Assembly: GCA_902576045.1 (NCBI GenBank)
Contig: CACGTU010000002.1
Location: 1 to 64,000 of the forward strand
DNA length: 64,000 bases
Reading direction: 5' to 3'
Source of the DNA: an uncultured Pelagibacteraceae bacterium
GTDB taxonomy: Bacteria > Pseudomonadota > Alphaproteobacteria > Pelagibacterales > Pelagibacteraceae
The notes beneath the pieces were generated by a model. That model was not told the DNA's origin. It searched no databases and worked only from the letters and a program-made list of their open reading frames with translations. Shown piece after piece: positions 28,489 through 37,928 of the stretch; position 1 is the stretch's first letter; the number at the start of each line of letters is the position of its first letter. A program made the translations under genes and the position numbers.

Positions 28489-29922
28489 ATGATAGATAAA
28501 AGAAAATTTTATATTAACGGTCAATGGGTTTCACCAAGTAAACCAAATGATTATGAGGTAATTAATCCTTCAACAGAAGAAGCATTTGCAACTATATCAT
28601 TAGGATCAACGGAAGATACTAATGCTGCAGTCTCGGCTGCCAAAAAAGCTTTGGTTAGCTGGAGCGAAAGTTCAAAAGATGAAAGATTAAATTTATTAGA
28701 AAAATTACTATCTATTTATAAAAAAAGATATGGAGAGATGGCTGATGCTATATCTATGGAAATGGGAGCTCCAATGGATTGGGCAACAGACGTTCAAACA
28801 TCAAGCGGACAATCTCATCTAGAAGATTTTATAAAAAGACTCAAAGAATTTAAGTTTGATGAGCAATTTGAACCAAACTCTAATAATCAAATATGTTATG
28901 AGCCAATTGGAGTTTGTGGATTAATTACTCCATGGAACTGGCCAATAAATCAGATAGCTTTAAAAGTTGTTCCAGCCTTTGCAACAGGTTGTACAATGAT
29001 TCATAAACCATCGGAGATAGCTCCAATGTCAGCAATGTTGTTTGCGGAAATGATTGATGAAGCAGGCTTTCCAGCTGGTGTATTTAATCTTGTTAATGGG
29101 GATGGCGCTGGTGTTGGAACGGATATTTCATCTCATCCTGATATTGATTTAGTATCTTTCACAGGATCAACAAGAGCAGGTAAATTAATTTTAAAAAATG
29201 GAGCTGATACAATCAAAAGAGTTTGCCTGGAATTAGGTGGAAAAGGTGGAAATATTGTTTTTGCAGACTCCTACCCTAACGCTGTACGAGATGGTATCAG
29301 AAACGTAATGAGTAATTCAGGTCAGTCATGTGATGCACCGACAAGAATGCTCGTTGAAAAATCAATATATGAAAGAGCAGTTAAAGAGGCTGTTGAGGAA
29401 GCAAATTTGATAAAGGTAGACCATGCTTCAAAAAAAGGAGATCATATAGGTCCAGTTGTCTCTAAAATTCAATACAATAAAATAATAAGCCTTATTCAAA
29501 GTGGAATTGACGAAGGAGCAACCCTTGCAGCAGGTGGACCGGAATTACCTAACGGTATGAACAAAGGCTATTTTATTAAACCAACTATTTTTACTGATGT
29601 TACAAATGATATGCGTATTGCAAAAGAAGAAATATTTGGTCCAGTTTTATCTATAATACCTTTTGAGACAGAGGAAGAAGCAATTCAAATTGTAAATGAA
29701 ACTGAGTATGGATTAGGTAACTATTTACAAACTGAGGATAAAGAAAAAGCAAAAAGAGTTGCCAAAAAACTTAAGGCTGGAACAATTTATGTAAATGGAA
29801 ACGGTGCAGACCCTGGTGCTCCATTTGGAGGATATAGACAATCTGGAAATGGACGTGAAGGTGGTGTTTGGGGATTACATGAATTTTTAGAAGTTAAAGC
29901 TGTAACTGGTTGGCCAAAATAA
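28489..29922 (+). CDS. NAD(P)-dependent aldehyde dehydrogenase
   Basis: A 477-residue cytoplasmic dehydrogenase that oxidises an aldehyde to its acid. Catalytic residues are present: N150 in TPWNWPI, E248 in LELGGKGG and the nucleophile C281 in NSGQSCDAP. SFTGSTRAGK binds the cofactor, and APFGGYRQSGNGREGG is the oligomerisation region. The length is that of betaine-aldehyde-type enzymes. The substrate is not readable. It is preceded by the CoA-transferase (22 bases) and followed by the VOC gene (1 base), so it works in the same catabolic route, perhaps on an aldehyde made by the alcohol dehydrogenase further along. Confidence 0.93.
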   Translation: MIDKRKFYINGQWVSPSKPNDYEVINPSTEEAFATISLGSTEDTNAAVSAAKKALVSWSESSKDERLNLLEKLLSIYKKRYGEMADAISMEMGAPMDWATDVQTSSGQSHLEDFIKRLKEFKFDEQFEPNSNNQICYEPIGVCGLITPWNWPINQIALKVVPAFATGCTMIHKPSEIAPMSAMLFAEMIDEAGFPAGVFNLVNGDGAGVGTDISSHPDIDLVSFTGSTRAGKLILKNGADTIKRVCLELGGKGGNIVFADSYPNAVRDGIRNVMSNSGQSCDAPTRMLVEKSIYERAVKEAVEEANLIKVDHASKKGDHIGPVVSKIQYNKIISLIQSGIDEGATLAAGGPELPNGMNKGYFIKPTIFTDVTNDMRIAKEEIFGPVLSIIPFETEEEAIQIVNETEYGLGNYLQTEDKEKAKRVAKKLKAGTIYVNGNGADPGAPFGGYRQSGNGREGGVWGLHEFLEVKAVTGWPK

Positions 29923-29923
29923 T

Positions 29924-30307
29924 ATGATTGGTTATGTTATGGTTGGCACAAACAATTTAGATCAGTCCATTAAGTTTTATGATGAATTGTTGGAAGTTTT
30001 AGATTTAGAAAGAACTGAAAAAGATGAAGTGTGCGCTGGATATTCTCAAAAAAATAGCAACGGAAAAGTAGAATTTTACGTCACAAAACCTTTTAACAAA
30101 GAAAAAGCAACAGTAGGTAATGGATGTCAAATTTCATTTCAAACAAGCTCAAGAGAATTGGTTGATAAGTTTCATGATGTTGGGATTAAGTTGGGAGGTG
30201 CTAGCGAAGGATCTGGTGGTGAGAGACCTGAAGGCTCTGGAGTTTACTATTCTTACATTCGTGACTTAGATGGAAATAAAATCTGCGCTTTTACAAATAA
30301 TCAATAA
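29924..30307 (+). CDS. VOC-superfamily (glyoxalase/bleomycin-resistance fold) protein
   Basis: A 127-residue protein with the beta-alpha-beta-beta-beta modules of the vicinal oxygen chelate fold. It begins IGYVMVGTNNLDQSIKFYDE and ends YSYIRDLDGNKICAF, standard for the family. Metal-ligand positions are not clearly glyoxalase I, since the usual first histidine is replaced by MVGTNN. The role could be a lyase, dioxygenase or binding protein. It lies one base after the aldehyde dehydrogenase and three bases before a homocysteine S-methyltransferase gene, so co-translation is likely. Confidence 0.85.
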   Translation: MIGYVMVGTNNLDQSIKFYDELLEVLDLERTEKDEVCAGYSQKNSNGKVEFYVTKPFNKEKATVGNGCQISFQTSSRELVDKFHDVGIKLGGASEGSGGERPEGSGVYYSYIRDLDGNKICAFTNNQ

Positions 30308-30310
30308 TAA

Positions 30311-31228
30311 ATGTCATACAATCTTGTAGAGAAAAAATTAAAAGCTAATGGTGTAGTTATTTTAGATGGTGGAAATGGAGTAGAGTTAGAAAGTTCAGGC
30401 GCAAAAATGGATAAAGATCTGTGGGCTGGAAAATGTGCAATAGATGACCCAGATCAAATGCTTCGAGTACATGAAAACTATATTAATGCTGGTGCAGATA
30501 TCATTACTTCAAATACCTACGCTATTACACCGATATCAATGAAAGAGTACGGATATAATCAATTTACAAAAGCTTGGAATGAAGAAAGTGTAAAATTAGC
30601 TTTAAAGGCTGCTAACCATTCAAAAAGGGAAATAGCTGTTGCAGGATCAGTTTCAACTTCAGGCAGTTGGGATAAACTATCAGAAGAGGATATTAAACCT
30701 GGTTTTAATGAACATTTAAAAATTTTAAAAGAAGCAGGTGTAGACCTAATTATTTTAGAAGCCATGACGTCAAAAGATAGAACTGTTGAAAATATTATTG
30801 AGTGCTCAAAAAATATTAAATTACCTATCTGGCTATCTATTTCTTGTGCAATAAATGAAGACGAGAATATATTAATGCACGGCTATCAAGAAAGTATAAC
30901 TAATTCAAAAGCAAAATTTTACGATACTTTGGAAAATTCTCTATCTAAATTTAGTAAAATGCATGAAGGACCAATTTTAGTGGCACATTCAGATATCAAA
31001 GTTACAGGTGAAGCGGTTAAAATTTTAAAAAAGGTTCACAAAGGAATTGTAGGTGCATATCCAAATAATGGTTACTTTGAAAAACCTCATTGGAAATTAA
31101 TTAATGATATATCCCCGTCTAAATATTTAGAGGAAGCGAAAAATTGGATATCTAATGGAGCTCAGATTATAGGTGGATGTTGTGGAGTTGGTCCCGATAA
31201 AATAAGTGCAATCTCAGTTTTAAAATAA
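30311..31228 (+). CDS. Homocysteine S-methyltransferase family protein (first copy)
   Basis: A 305-residue zinc methyltransferase-type TIM barrel. It has the family start VVILDGGNGVELESSGAK, zinc cysteine C179 (WLSISCA) and the C-terminal pair C290-C291 in GGCCGVGPDK, so the metal site is complete. Members move a methyl group from betaine, S-methylmethionine, DMSP-like sulfonium donors or similar compounds to homocysteine. The donor cannot be assigned. A second, diverged copy lies on the opposite strand at 33.4-34.4 kb. Three bases separate it from the VOC gene and ten from the serine hydrolase. Confidence 0.9.
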   Translation: MSYNLVEKKLKANGVVILDGGNGVELESSGAKMDKDLWAGKCAIDDPDQMLRVHENYINAGADIITSNTYAITPISMKEYGYNQFTKAWNEESVKLALKAANHSKREIAVAGSVSTSGSWDKLSEEDIKPGFNEHLKILKEAGVDLIILEAMTSKDRTVENIIECSKNIKLPIWLSISCAINEDENILMHGYQESITNSKAKFYDTLENSLSKFSKMHEGPILVAHSDIKVTGEAVKILKKVHKGIVGAYPNNGYFEKPHWKLINDISPSKYLEEAKNWISNGAQIIGGCCGVGPDKISAISVLK

Positions 31229-31238
31229 AATTTAAGAA

Positions 31239-32405
31239 ATGACAAAAGATAAAAAAATAATTAGTGAATTAAATCCTACGCTTAAAATTATAAGAGACAA
31301 TAAGCCAAAATGGTATTTGCCAGAAACAAGAAGAGAGGGTTACCGAAATTTACATAAAATCAACAGATATGGTCTACTTCTAAGATCTGATCATGTATTT
31401 AAATTAAACCAAAAATATAATGACAAGATAGAAAAAATTCCATCGGTAAATAAAATGATAAATCATAAATATTTTTGCTCATTGTTGGTAGGCAAAGATC
31501 AAGACATTTTATATGAAAAATATGCAGATGATTTTAACGAAAATACCCCACAAACAATAATGTCAATCACAAAAATGTTTATTAATTTATTTATTGGAGA
31601 ACTTGTTGAAAAAAAAATTATTGAATTAAATAAAAAAGTTTCAGAATATTTACCTAATATTGGCTCTGGGTATGCATCTGCAACGATTCAAGATGTTTTA
31701 GATATGAATATTCAAAATGCTTATAGCGAAGATTATACAGATCCATACACCTCTTCATTTTTACATGAACCAGTTTGTGGTTGGAGACTACCCGATGATT
31801 TAAATTATAAAGTAAGCCAGGAAGAATTTTTAAATTCAATTGAATCTTTGAAAGATCAAGATTTAAAAAATACTTCAGATTTATCTCACTACAAATCAGC
31901 AAATACAGATGTAATAGGTTTATTAGTTGAAAAAGTAAGCGGGAAAAAACTTAAAGAATGGTTACTGGAGGCTGTAGAAGCAGCAGGTTTTGAAGATGCG
32001 ATGTATATGGGGACAGATAGATTTAGTATGCCTTGGATTTCGGGAGGTGGATGTTTAATCTCTAGAGATTTTTTGAGATATGGTCTTCTTTTTTCAAGAA
32101 AAGGGCATGGGGTATTAAATAGAAAAATCGGTTCTGAATTTTTCTTAGATGAAACATTGAAAAATAAAGGAACGAAATATATGGAATTATCAAAAAATAA
32201 ATTTTTAGAGTACTCAAATTCAACTATGAAATGTGGTAATTGGATTGGCCATTCAGGTCTTGGAGGTCAATTTTTGGCAATAAATTTAAATAATGGTGTT
32301 GTTGCAAGTTATTTCTCTGTAATTGAAACAGATTCTGGAACTGATGAAAATTATAAGAAAGATATGATTAATATGATGGACGAAATAGTTAATAATAATT
32401 TTTAA
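31239..32405 (+). CDS. Serine hydrolase of the class C beta-lactamase/esterase family
   Basis: A 388-residue protein with the beta-lactamase/D-Ala-D-Ala carboxypeptidase fold. The catalytic SxxK is S109-I-T-K112 in TIMSITKMF, the middle motif is SHYKSANTDVIG, and the third is GHSGLGGQF. No signal peptide is evident, so an intracellular esterase or amidase acting on a small molecule is likelier than a cell-wall enzyme. It ends 3 bases before the convergent stop of the lyase gene. Its place at the end of the + strand run suggests a hydrolytic step in the same pathway. Confidence 0.85.
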   Translation: MTKDKKIISELNPTLKIIRDNKPKWYLPETRREGYRNLHKINRYGLLLRSDHVFKLNQKYNDKIEKIPSVNKMINHKYFCSLLVGKDQDILYEKYADDFNENTPQTIMSITKMFINLFIGELVEKKIIELNKKVSEYLPNIGSGYASATIQDVLDMNIQNAYSEDYTDPYTSSFLHEPVCGWRLPDDLNYKVSQEEFLNSIESLKDQDLKNTSDLSHYKSANTDVIGLLVEKVSGKKLKEWLLEAVEAAGFEDAMYMGTDRFSMPWISGGGCLISRDFLRYGLLFSRKGHGVLNRKIGSEFFLDETLKNKGTKYMELSKNKFLEYSNSTMKCGNWIGHSGLGGQFLAINLNNGVVASYFSVIETDSGTDENYKKDMINMMDEIVNNNF

Positions 32406-32408
32406 TTA

Positions 32409-33269
32409 TTAATTTTTGTTTATTTTTTCTGAAATTAATATTTTTCTTTGCATTTCTCTTAAAACAGGTTTTTCTATAAGTTTGCCATCTATTACAACCA
32501 AACCTGTATTTGATTCGTTAAATTGATCTACAATTCTTTTTGCATGACTAATTTCTTCTCTTGAGGGAGTAAAAACCTCATTTAAAATTCCTATTTGTTT
32601 AGGGTGGATAGAACCTTTGCCAGTAAAACCAAGATTTTTTGCAAGCTCTGCCTCTTTTTTCATTCCATCCATATTTTCTAAATCTAAATATGGAACATCT
32701 ATTACATCAACCCCAATACTTGCACCTGCATGAACTAATTTTGATCTTGCGTATACTAAATTTTCCCATTTATGCTCACATCTAAGTTCAGCTGCCATAT
32801 CAACACCTCCAAAATACAATGCCACCGTTCTTTTGCTTGCATGGGCAATGTCATAAATACATTCTAAAGCCTCGTTCGTTTCCATTATTACATGAAGGTC
32901 TGTATCTAAATTACAATCTGTAAGCAGATCATCGATAAATTTTATTTCATCTGGTGTTTTTACTTTGGGAAGCATTATTGCACCGATGTTTATTTTACTT
33001 GAGGCAAAGGCCTCTAAATCTAATAATCCATGTTTTGTTCTTTGACAATTAACTCTTACAACCAATTCTACATCTTCTTTAATCTTGAGCGTTTTTAAAG
33101 CGTTAAGTGTATTATTTCTTGCATCATTCTTATCCTTAAGCGCTATACCATCTTCTAATTCTATACAAACCATGTCGGCCCCAGACTCGATTGCCTTTGG
33201 AAACATCTCTGGTTTTAAACCTGGTGTAAATATAAAGCTTCTTCGTACTCTAAGTTTATTTGAACTCAT
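32409..33269 (-). CDS. HpcH/HpaI aldolase / CitE-type CoA-ester lyase
   Basis: A 286-residue TIM-barrel lyase of the CitE/malyl-CoA lyase group. It shows RRSFIFTPGLKPEMFPKA, the metal-binding CIELEDGIALKDK with an acidic pair, the VVRVNCQRT arginine, METNEALE, and GFTGKGSIHPKQI, which is typical of CitE-like enzymes that act on CoA esters. Possible reactions are cleavage of malyl-, citramalyl- or beta-methylmalyl-CoA, or hydrolysis. It fits with the CoA-transferase across the divergent block. About 118 AT-rich bases with no visible feature separate its start from the stop of the second homocysteine methyltransferase gene. Confidence 0.88.
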   Translation of the reverse strand: MSSNKLRVRRSFIFTPGLKPEMFPKAIESGADMVCIELEDGIALKDKNDARNNTLNALKTLKIKEDVELVVRVNCQRTKHGLLDLEAFASSKINIGAIMLPKVKTPDEIKFIDDLLTDCNLDTDLHVIMETNEALECIYDIAHASKRTVALYFGGVDMAAELRCEHKWENLVYARSKLVHAGASIGVDVIDVPYLDLENMDGMKKEAELAKNLGFTGKGSIHPKQIGILNEVFTPSREEISHAKRIVDQFNESNTGLVVIDGKLIEKPVLREMQRKILISEKINKN

Positions 33270-33387
33270 TTAAATTTATAATGGTATAATCTTGTTTATT
33301 AATATTTAAAGCTATCATAGTAACTAAATTGACTTCAATAAAAAAATTTAATTTTAAATTTTAAAAAATTTCGAAGTATTGATTAAT

Positions 33388-34380
33388 TTACTCAGATATA
33401 GATTGTATAAGTCTTTTTAAATGCTTGTCGTTAACTCCACAACAGCCTCCAACAATTTGAATTTGATCATCTATTAATTCTAAAATTGAGTTTGAAAATT
33501 CTTCCTCTGTCATAGTTATTATTGCTTTATGTGTATTAGTGTCAAATTTATGTATTTCAGGATAAAACATGATTGGTCCTTTCCAATTATTCTTCAATAT
33601 TCTTAAACCACCAATGCTATCTTGAAACCAAGTGTGCATAATTCCATAAACATCACCTCCTAAACTCGTAAGTGATTTTATTATATCTTCTAGTAAAATT
33701 ATTTTATCTTCAGGTAAGTATTTAGGTTGGTCTTTATACTTATTCTCATCATAAATCAGTGATTTTTCTTTCTCTGCTCTAAAATTTCTTCCAATAACGG
33801 AATTATCAAATTTACTATCGCAACAACTCAATCCAACCCATACTGGTAAACCAGTTTCGAGAGCTGCACTTAATAAAATTTTAGAGTGGTCTACATCCAA
33901 AAGCATTTCTAGAACCAATAAATCTGCTCCAGATTCTTTTAAAATTTTTGCAGCTTCTTTGTAATTTTCTTCCTCTTTTTTAAAGATTGGTACAAATTCT
34001 GGGTTTGGAACAAACTCATTTTCCTTTAGAGGAAAAAAGTTTGATAGGCTACCCGCTACTGCAATTTTATTTTCTTTTCCAGTATTTGATATCGCTTTTC
34101 TAGAAAGCTTAACTGAGTCTGAGATAAATTTATGTACTTGATCACCTTTGTTTAAACTTTCCAAATTATGTCTATTTGTTGCAAAAGTATTAGCAGTAAT
34201 TATATCACAGCCAGCATCAATAAAATTTTCATGAACTTTAATTACGATATCCGGTGATGTTAAAGTTGCTAACGCAGAAAACGCAGGGCTCATGTCGCCT
34301 CCAAGTTTTGCTATTTCAGAACCGTTTCCTCCATCTAAAAATATTTTATTTTTTGATTTTAGCTTTTCTTTGAAAAGCAT
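33388..34380 (-). CDS. Homocysteine S-methyltransferase family protein (second copy)
   Basis: A 330-residue member of the same zinc methyltransferase family as the first copy but clearly diverged. It starts IFLDGGNGSEIAKLGGDMSP, has VGLSCCDSKFD in the first zinc-cysteine position and ends with GGCCGVNDKHLKRLI, so the three cysteines are retained. It contains extra sequence around residues 195-230 (FRAEKEKSLIYDENKYKDQP) that the first copy lacks. Two copies in one locus suggest two methyl donors or successive demethylations. It starts 3 bases after the EamA transporter stop. Confidence 0.88.
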   Translation of the reverse strand: MLFKEKLKSKNKIFLDGGNGSEIAKLGGDMSPAFSALATLTSPDIVIKVHENFIDAGCDIITANTFATNRHNLESLNKGDQVHKFISDSVKLSRKAISNTGKENKIAVAGSLSNFFPLKENEFVPNPEFVPIFKKEEENYKEAAKILKESGADLLVLEMLLDVDHSKILLSAALETGLPVWVGLSCCDSKFDNSVIGRNFRAEKEKSLIYDENKYKDQPKYLPEDKIILLEDIIKSLTSLGGDVYGIMHTWFQDSIGGLRILKNNWKGPIMFYPEIHKFDTNTHKAIITMTEEEFSNSILELIDDQIQIVGGCCGVNDKHLKRLIQSISE

Positions 34381-34383
34381 TTA

Positions 34384-35274
34384 CTATGATTCTTTTGGGG
34401 CTAACACTACTGCAAGAACACCCCCCAACACAATCATGGAACTACCAATAATTTCTCGCCATCCAAACGGTTCATCTGTTAATATACCAGCAGACACAAC
34501 TCCAACAACAATTTCACTCAAATATAGTATTGCACAAAGTCCAGCACCTAGAACTGATGGTGACCACATTATTATTACGCCCGTAGGAATAAAATAAAAT
34601 ACTGAAATAAGAACCAAAAAAGTAAACATAGAGAGAAAAGCCTCTACAGGTGGTACAGGTCCTAGATAATCTTTTAAAATATATCCAGCGAAAATATTAA
34701 ATATTGTTCCATAAAAGAAAAAAGAAAATATTACAGGAAATACTCCATCTGTTTTAGTAATTTCCAAACGTATAAGCCCACCACCAAAAAGAACACCTCC
34801 TAACAACGCCAACCAGTCTCCAGCATTTTGAGGTAGTGGTACAATATTTGATTTACTAAAAACAATCCATAAGCCTCCAAGAGCAAGACCCAATGTTAAA
34901 ACTCTTTCTAAGCCAGGTCTTTTCTTTAAAAAAATTATTTCAAAAATTGTTGTCCAAACTGGTATCATGTAAAACATGATTAATGCACGTACAACATCTG
35001 TTAATAAAAAACTTAAGGCATAACATATAAAACCACTTCCTGTTAAAAAACCAACAAATGGTATTTCTAATCCTGACGAACGACCTTTAAATTTTCTCCA
35101 TAAAGAAATTGGAGTTAGTAATAATATACCTATCATCATTTGAGAAATAGTTCCCCACCCACCAGTTAAGCCACCATTTTCTAAATATCTTTGAGGAAGC
35201 CAATAAACTCCCCATGATCCAGCTGCAATTGCTAACATAAAAGCTATCTTAAAATGATGTCGATGTCTTACCAT
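34384..35274 (-). CDS. EamA/DMT-family transporter (first)
   Basis: A 296-residue inner-membrane protein with about ten hydrophobic segments in two EamA repeats. It begins ...FMLAIAAGSWGVYWLPQRY and has EPFGWREIIGSSMIVLGGVL near its end. It could import or export a small metabolite. It lies between the second homocysteine methyltransferase (3 bases) and the amidase (one-base overlap), so it probably moves a substrate or product of those enzymes. Confidence 0.85.
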   Translation of the reverse strand: MVRHRHHFKIAFMLAIAAGSWGVYWLPQRYLENGGLTGGWGTISQMMIGILLLTPISLWRKFKGRSSGLEIPFVGFLTGSGFICYALSFLLTDVVRALIMFYMIPVWTTIFEIIFLKKRPGLERVLTLGLALGGLWIVFSKSNIVPLPQNAGDWLALLGGVLFGGGLIRLEITKTDGVFPVIFSFFFYGTIFNIFAGYILKDYLGPVPPVEAFLSMFTFLVLISVFYFIPTGVIIMWSPSVLGAGLCAILYLSEIVVGVVSAGILTDEPFGWREIIGSSMIVLGGVLAVVLAPKES

Positions 35275-36689
35275 TAGTTTAATTTTGGTTTGTGATTTGA
35301 ATTATTGTAAATTTCCTCAAAGATTTTTGCAAACGCAAATAGTTTTAAGTCATCTTTATTTTTACCAATAATCTGCATTCCCATTGGTAAACCATTTTCA
35401 TTAAAACCGACAGGTATAGTTATAGTCGGTAGCTCCAAGAGGCTTGATATAATAAAAACTTCTAGCCATCTATGATACGTATCGAGACTGGTATCGTTAA
35501 TTTTACTTGGAAATTGAATACTTTTATCAAAAGGAAACAATTGAGCAGAAGGTAAAGCTAAAAAATCAAATTTATCAAAAATTTCATTAACTTGCTCAGT
35601 ACAACTTTTTTTTTGTTCAAAAGCTAATTTTAAATTATCAGATTTAATATCTTTACCCTTGTTGTATTCCCAAATTGCTTGAAATGTCATGGAATCTATA
35701 TCTTTAATACCCATACTTAATGTATCTTGATAAATACTTTTAGATCTAAAGGTAGTCCAGCTGTTCCATAAAGTATCAGTATCTAAGTTTGGCTTTAAAT
35801 ATTCAATCTCAAGATTATTTTTTTCTAAATCTTTTAATTTTTTTTCACATATATCTAAAATGGATTTTTCAATAATATATTTATCATTCATATTAGATAG
35901 CCAACCAATCTTTAAATTAGAAAATTCTTTTTCTGAAAACTTTATGTCTCTAAATGAACTATTTAAATCAAATGAAATATTATCTAATGGATGACTTCCA
36001 GTAATAGCATCAATTAAAAATGCCATATCATTTGGTGTTTTTGCAAAACATCCTGGTGTGGTTAAAATAGGTATATCAAAATTTTGATATGTTCGATCAG
36101 CAGCAATCAAACCAGGAGTTGGTCTATATCCATAAATATTTGCATATGCTGCTGGACCTCTACAAGATCCCATTTGATCAGTACCATCTGCAAATGGAAG
36201 TAATCCAGCTGCAACCGCTGAACTTGCCCCACCACTCGATCCTGCTGCAGACTTTTCAAAGTTATAAACATTAGATGTAGGTCCAAAAAGACGATTAGTA
36301 GTATGTCCACCAACACCTAATTCTGCAGTATTTGTTTTGCCAATTATGATTGCTCCATTATCTATTAGTTTGTCTACAAATAGTGAATTTTTCTTAGGGC
36401 TATTATTTTTTGATCCTTCATAACCATATGTAGTTTTTAAACCAACAACATCAGAAAGATCTTTGATCGCTATAGGCAAACCATTTAAAATTTTTTTGCT
36501 ATTTTTTAAATTATCTTTATGTTCTGCTTCCTTAATTAATAATTCTCTATCTTTTTGTAAAACTATAGCATTAATATCTTTATTAAATTTTTCTATTCTT
36601 TCTAAGTAGTAAACTAAGACTTCTTTAATTGAGATTTGTCGGTTATTAATATTTTTTTGAATTTCTTCAACTGATAGATGATCAAGCAT
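35274..36689 (-). CDS. Amidase-signature family amidohydrolase
   Basis: A 471-residue cytoplasmic amidase. The Ser-cisSer-Lys triad is complete: K76 in LPIAIKDLSD, S151 in AAGSSGGASSA and nucleophile S175 in FADGTDQMGSCRGPAA. The usual GGSIR around the nucleophile is MGSCR here, an unusual variant that may shift specificity. No gatB/gatC neighbour is present, so it is not the tRNA amidotransferase subunit. It would release ammonia or an amine from an amide substrate, feeding nitrogen into a cell that lives on scarce nitrogen. It overlaps the EamA gene by one base and follows the alcohol dehydrogenase by 6. Confidence 0.9.
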   Translation of the reverse strand: MLDHLSVEEIQKNINNRQISIKEVLVYYLERIEKFNKDINAIVLQKDRELLIKEAEHKDNLKNSKKILNGLPIAIKDLSDVVGLKTTYGYEGSKNNSPKKNSLFVDKLIDNGAIIIGKTNTAELGVGGHTTNRLFGPTSNVYNFEKSAAGSSGGASSAVAAGLLPFADGTDQMGSCRGPAAYANIYGYRPTPGLIAADRTYQNFDIPILTTPGCFAKTPNDMAFLIDAITGSHPLDNISFDLNSSFRDIKFSEKEFSNLKIGWLSNMNDKYIIEKSILDICEKKLKDLEKNNLEIEYLKPNLDTDTLWNSWTTFRSKSIYQDTLSMGIKDIDSMTFQAIWEYNKGKDIKSDNLKLAFEQKKSCTEQVNEIFDKFDFLALPSAQLFPFDKSIQFPSKINDTSLDTYHRWLEVFIISSLLELPTITIPVGFNENGLPMGMQIIGKNKDDLKLFAFAKIFEEIYNNSNHKPKLN

Positions 36690-36695
36690 TAAAGC

Positions 36696-37886
36696 TTAAC
36701 GAGCTTTTTTTATACTTTGTAAAACCATTTCTTTCATTTCTTCAAAAGAGACTTTCTTAGGGTTTTGGCCATACGCTTGATCTTTCATTGCTTTCTCTGC
36801 AATTCTTGCTGCACTGTCCTCAGGAACATTTAATTCACTTAAGCTTTTAGGGATTTTAACTCTATCTAACAAATCTTCCATATTTTTAATGAATGCATCA
36901 ACTGAATGATCTTTATATTGCATTGCTTCAGACATTCTTTGAACTTTTTCCTCCATACCAGGTAAATTGAAACGTAAAACTACGGGTAAAACTATTGCAT
37001 TAGTTAAACCATGATGCGTATTGTATTCAGCACCAACCACGTGAGATATAGAATGTACATTACCTAATCCTTTTAGAAATGATATTCCTGCTAAACAAGA
37101 TCCAACATGCATTCCACCTCTTGCTAAAATACTATCTGGTTGTTCTACGGCAGTTACAAGTGATTTGGATATCAATGATAGACCCTCTAATGCTGCTCCA
37201 TCACACATAGGATTAAATCCTGGAACGCAGTATCCTTCAATTCCATGAATTAATGCATCTACACCTGTCCATGCTGTTAGATTAGCGGGTAGTCCTATTG
37301 TTAATTCTGGATCAATTAATGCTAATGAAGGTCTAACATCTGGGTGCCACATGCAAAATTTCATTCCCTCTTTTAAATAAGTTACCATAGCTGTAATTTC
37401 TGTTTCTGCTCCTGTTCCTGCTGTTGTAGGAATAGTTATAATTTTTGGAAATGGGTTATCTTTACTTATTATTGGAGGAGTTAACTCAAACTCAAAATCT
37501 CTGAGTGGAACATTATTATTTGCTGTTAAACAAATTAATTTACCTCCATCCATAGCGCTTCCACCACCTATAGCTATAATTGCATCATGATTTCCGTCTT
37601 TAAATTTTTTGCAACCAACTGAAACTTCATCCTCTCTTGGATTAGGGGATATATCGAAAAATAAATCTGATTTTACATTAGAATTAGACAAATAACTTTG
37701 TAAATTCGAAATAAATGGCAACTTTGGACTTCCCTTGTCAGTTACTATCAAGGGATTTTTTATATTTAAGTTATTACAAATTGTTCCAATTTCTTTTAAA
37801 CGTCCGGGTCCGTATGCAATATTGGTTGGGAAAGTCCAATCTTGATTTGATAAGATATCAGATTCATTTAGTTTAAAGTTACTCAT
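36696..37886 (-). CDS. Iron-containing (group III) alcohol dehydrogenase
   Basis: A 396-residue cytoplasmic NAD(P) dehydrogenase. The nucleotide site is AIGGGSAMDGGK near residue 105, TIPTTAGTGAE follows, and the metal-binding histidines lie in DALIHGIEGYC and HSISHVVGAEYNTHHGLTNA, so the site is intact. It probably interconverts an alcohol and an aldehyde, the latter being a candidate substrate of the aldehyde dehydrogenase at 28.5-29.9 kb. It heads the minus-strand run (dehydrogenase, amidase, EamA, methyltransferase) with a 42-base divergent gap to the second EamA gene. Confidence 0.92.
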   Translation of the reverse strand: MSNFKLNESDILSNQDWTFPTNIAYGPGRLKEIGTICNNLNIKNPLIVTDKGSPKLPFISNLQSYLSNSNVKSDLFFDISPNPREDEVSVGCKKFKDGNHDAIIAIGGGSAMDGGKLICLTANNNVPLRDFEFELTPPIISKDNPFPKIITIPTTAGTGAETEITAMVTYLKEGMKFCMWHPDVRPSLALIDPELTIGLPANLTAWTGVDALIHGIEGYCVPGFNPMCDGAALEGLSLISKSLVTAVEQPDSILARGGMHVGSCLAGISFLKGLGNVHSISHVVGAEYNTHHGLTNAIVLPVVLRFNLPGMEEKVQRMSEAMQYKDHSVDAFIKNMEDLLDRVKIPKSLSELNVPEDSAARIAEKAMKDQAYGQNPKKVSFEEMKEMVLQSIKKAR

Positions 37887-37928
37887 TTTATTTGTAAGGT
37901 TTATACAATTTTTTAAAAGATTTTTACA

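Noticed and set aside
30200-34600. SAM-V or glycine riboswitch ahead of the methyltransferase genes
   Set aside because: Both homocysteine methyltransferase genes start 3 bases after a neighbouring gene, so no leader exists to hold one. No glycine-aptamer pattern was found in the proX or aapJ leaders by eye.
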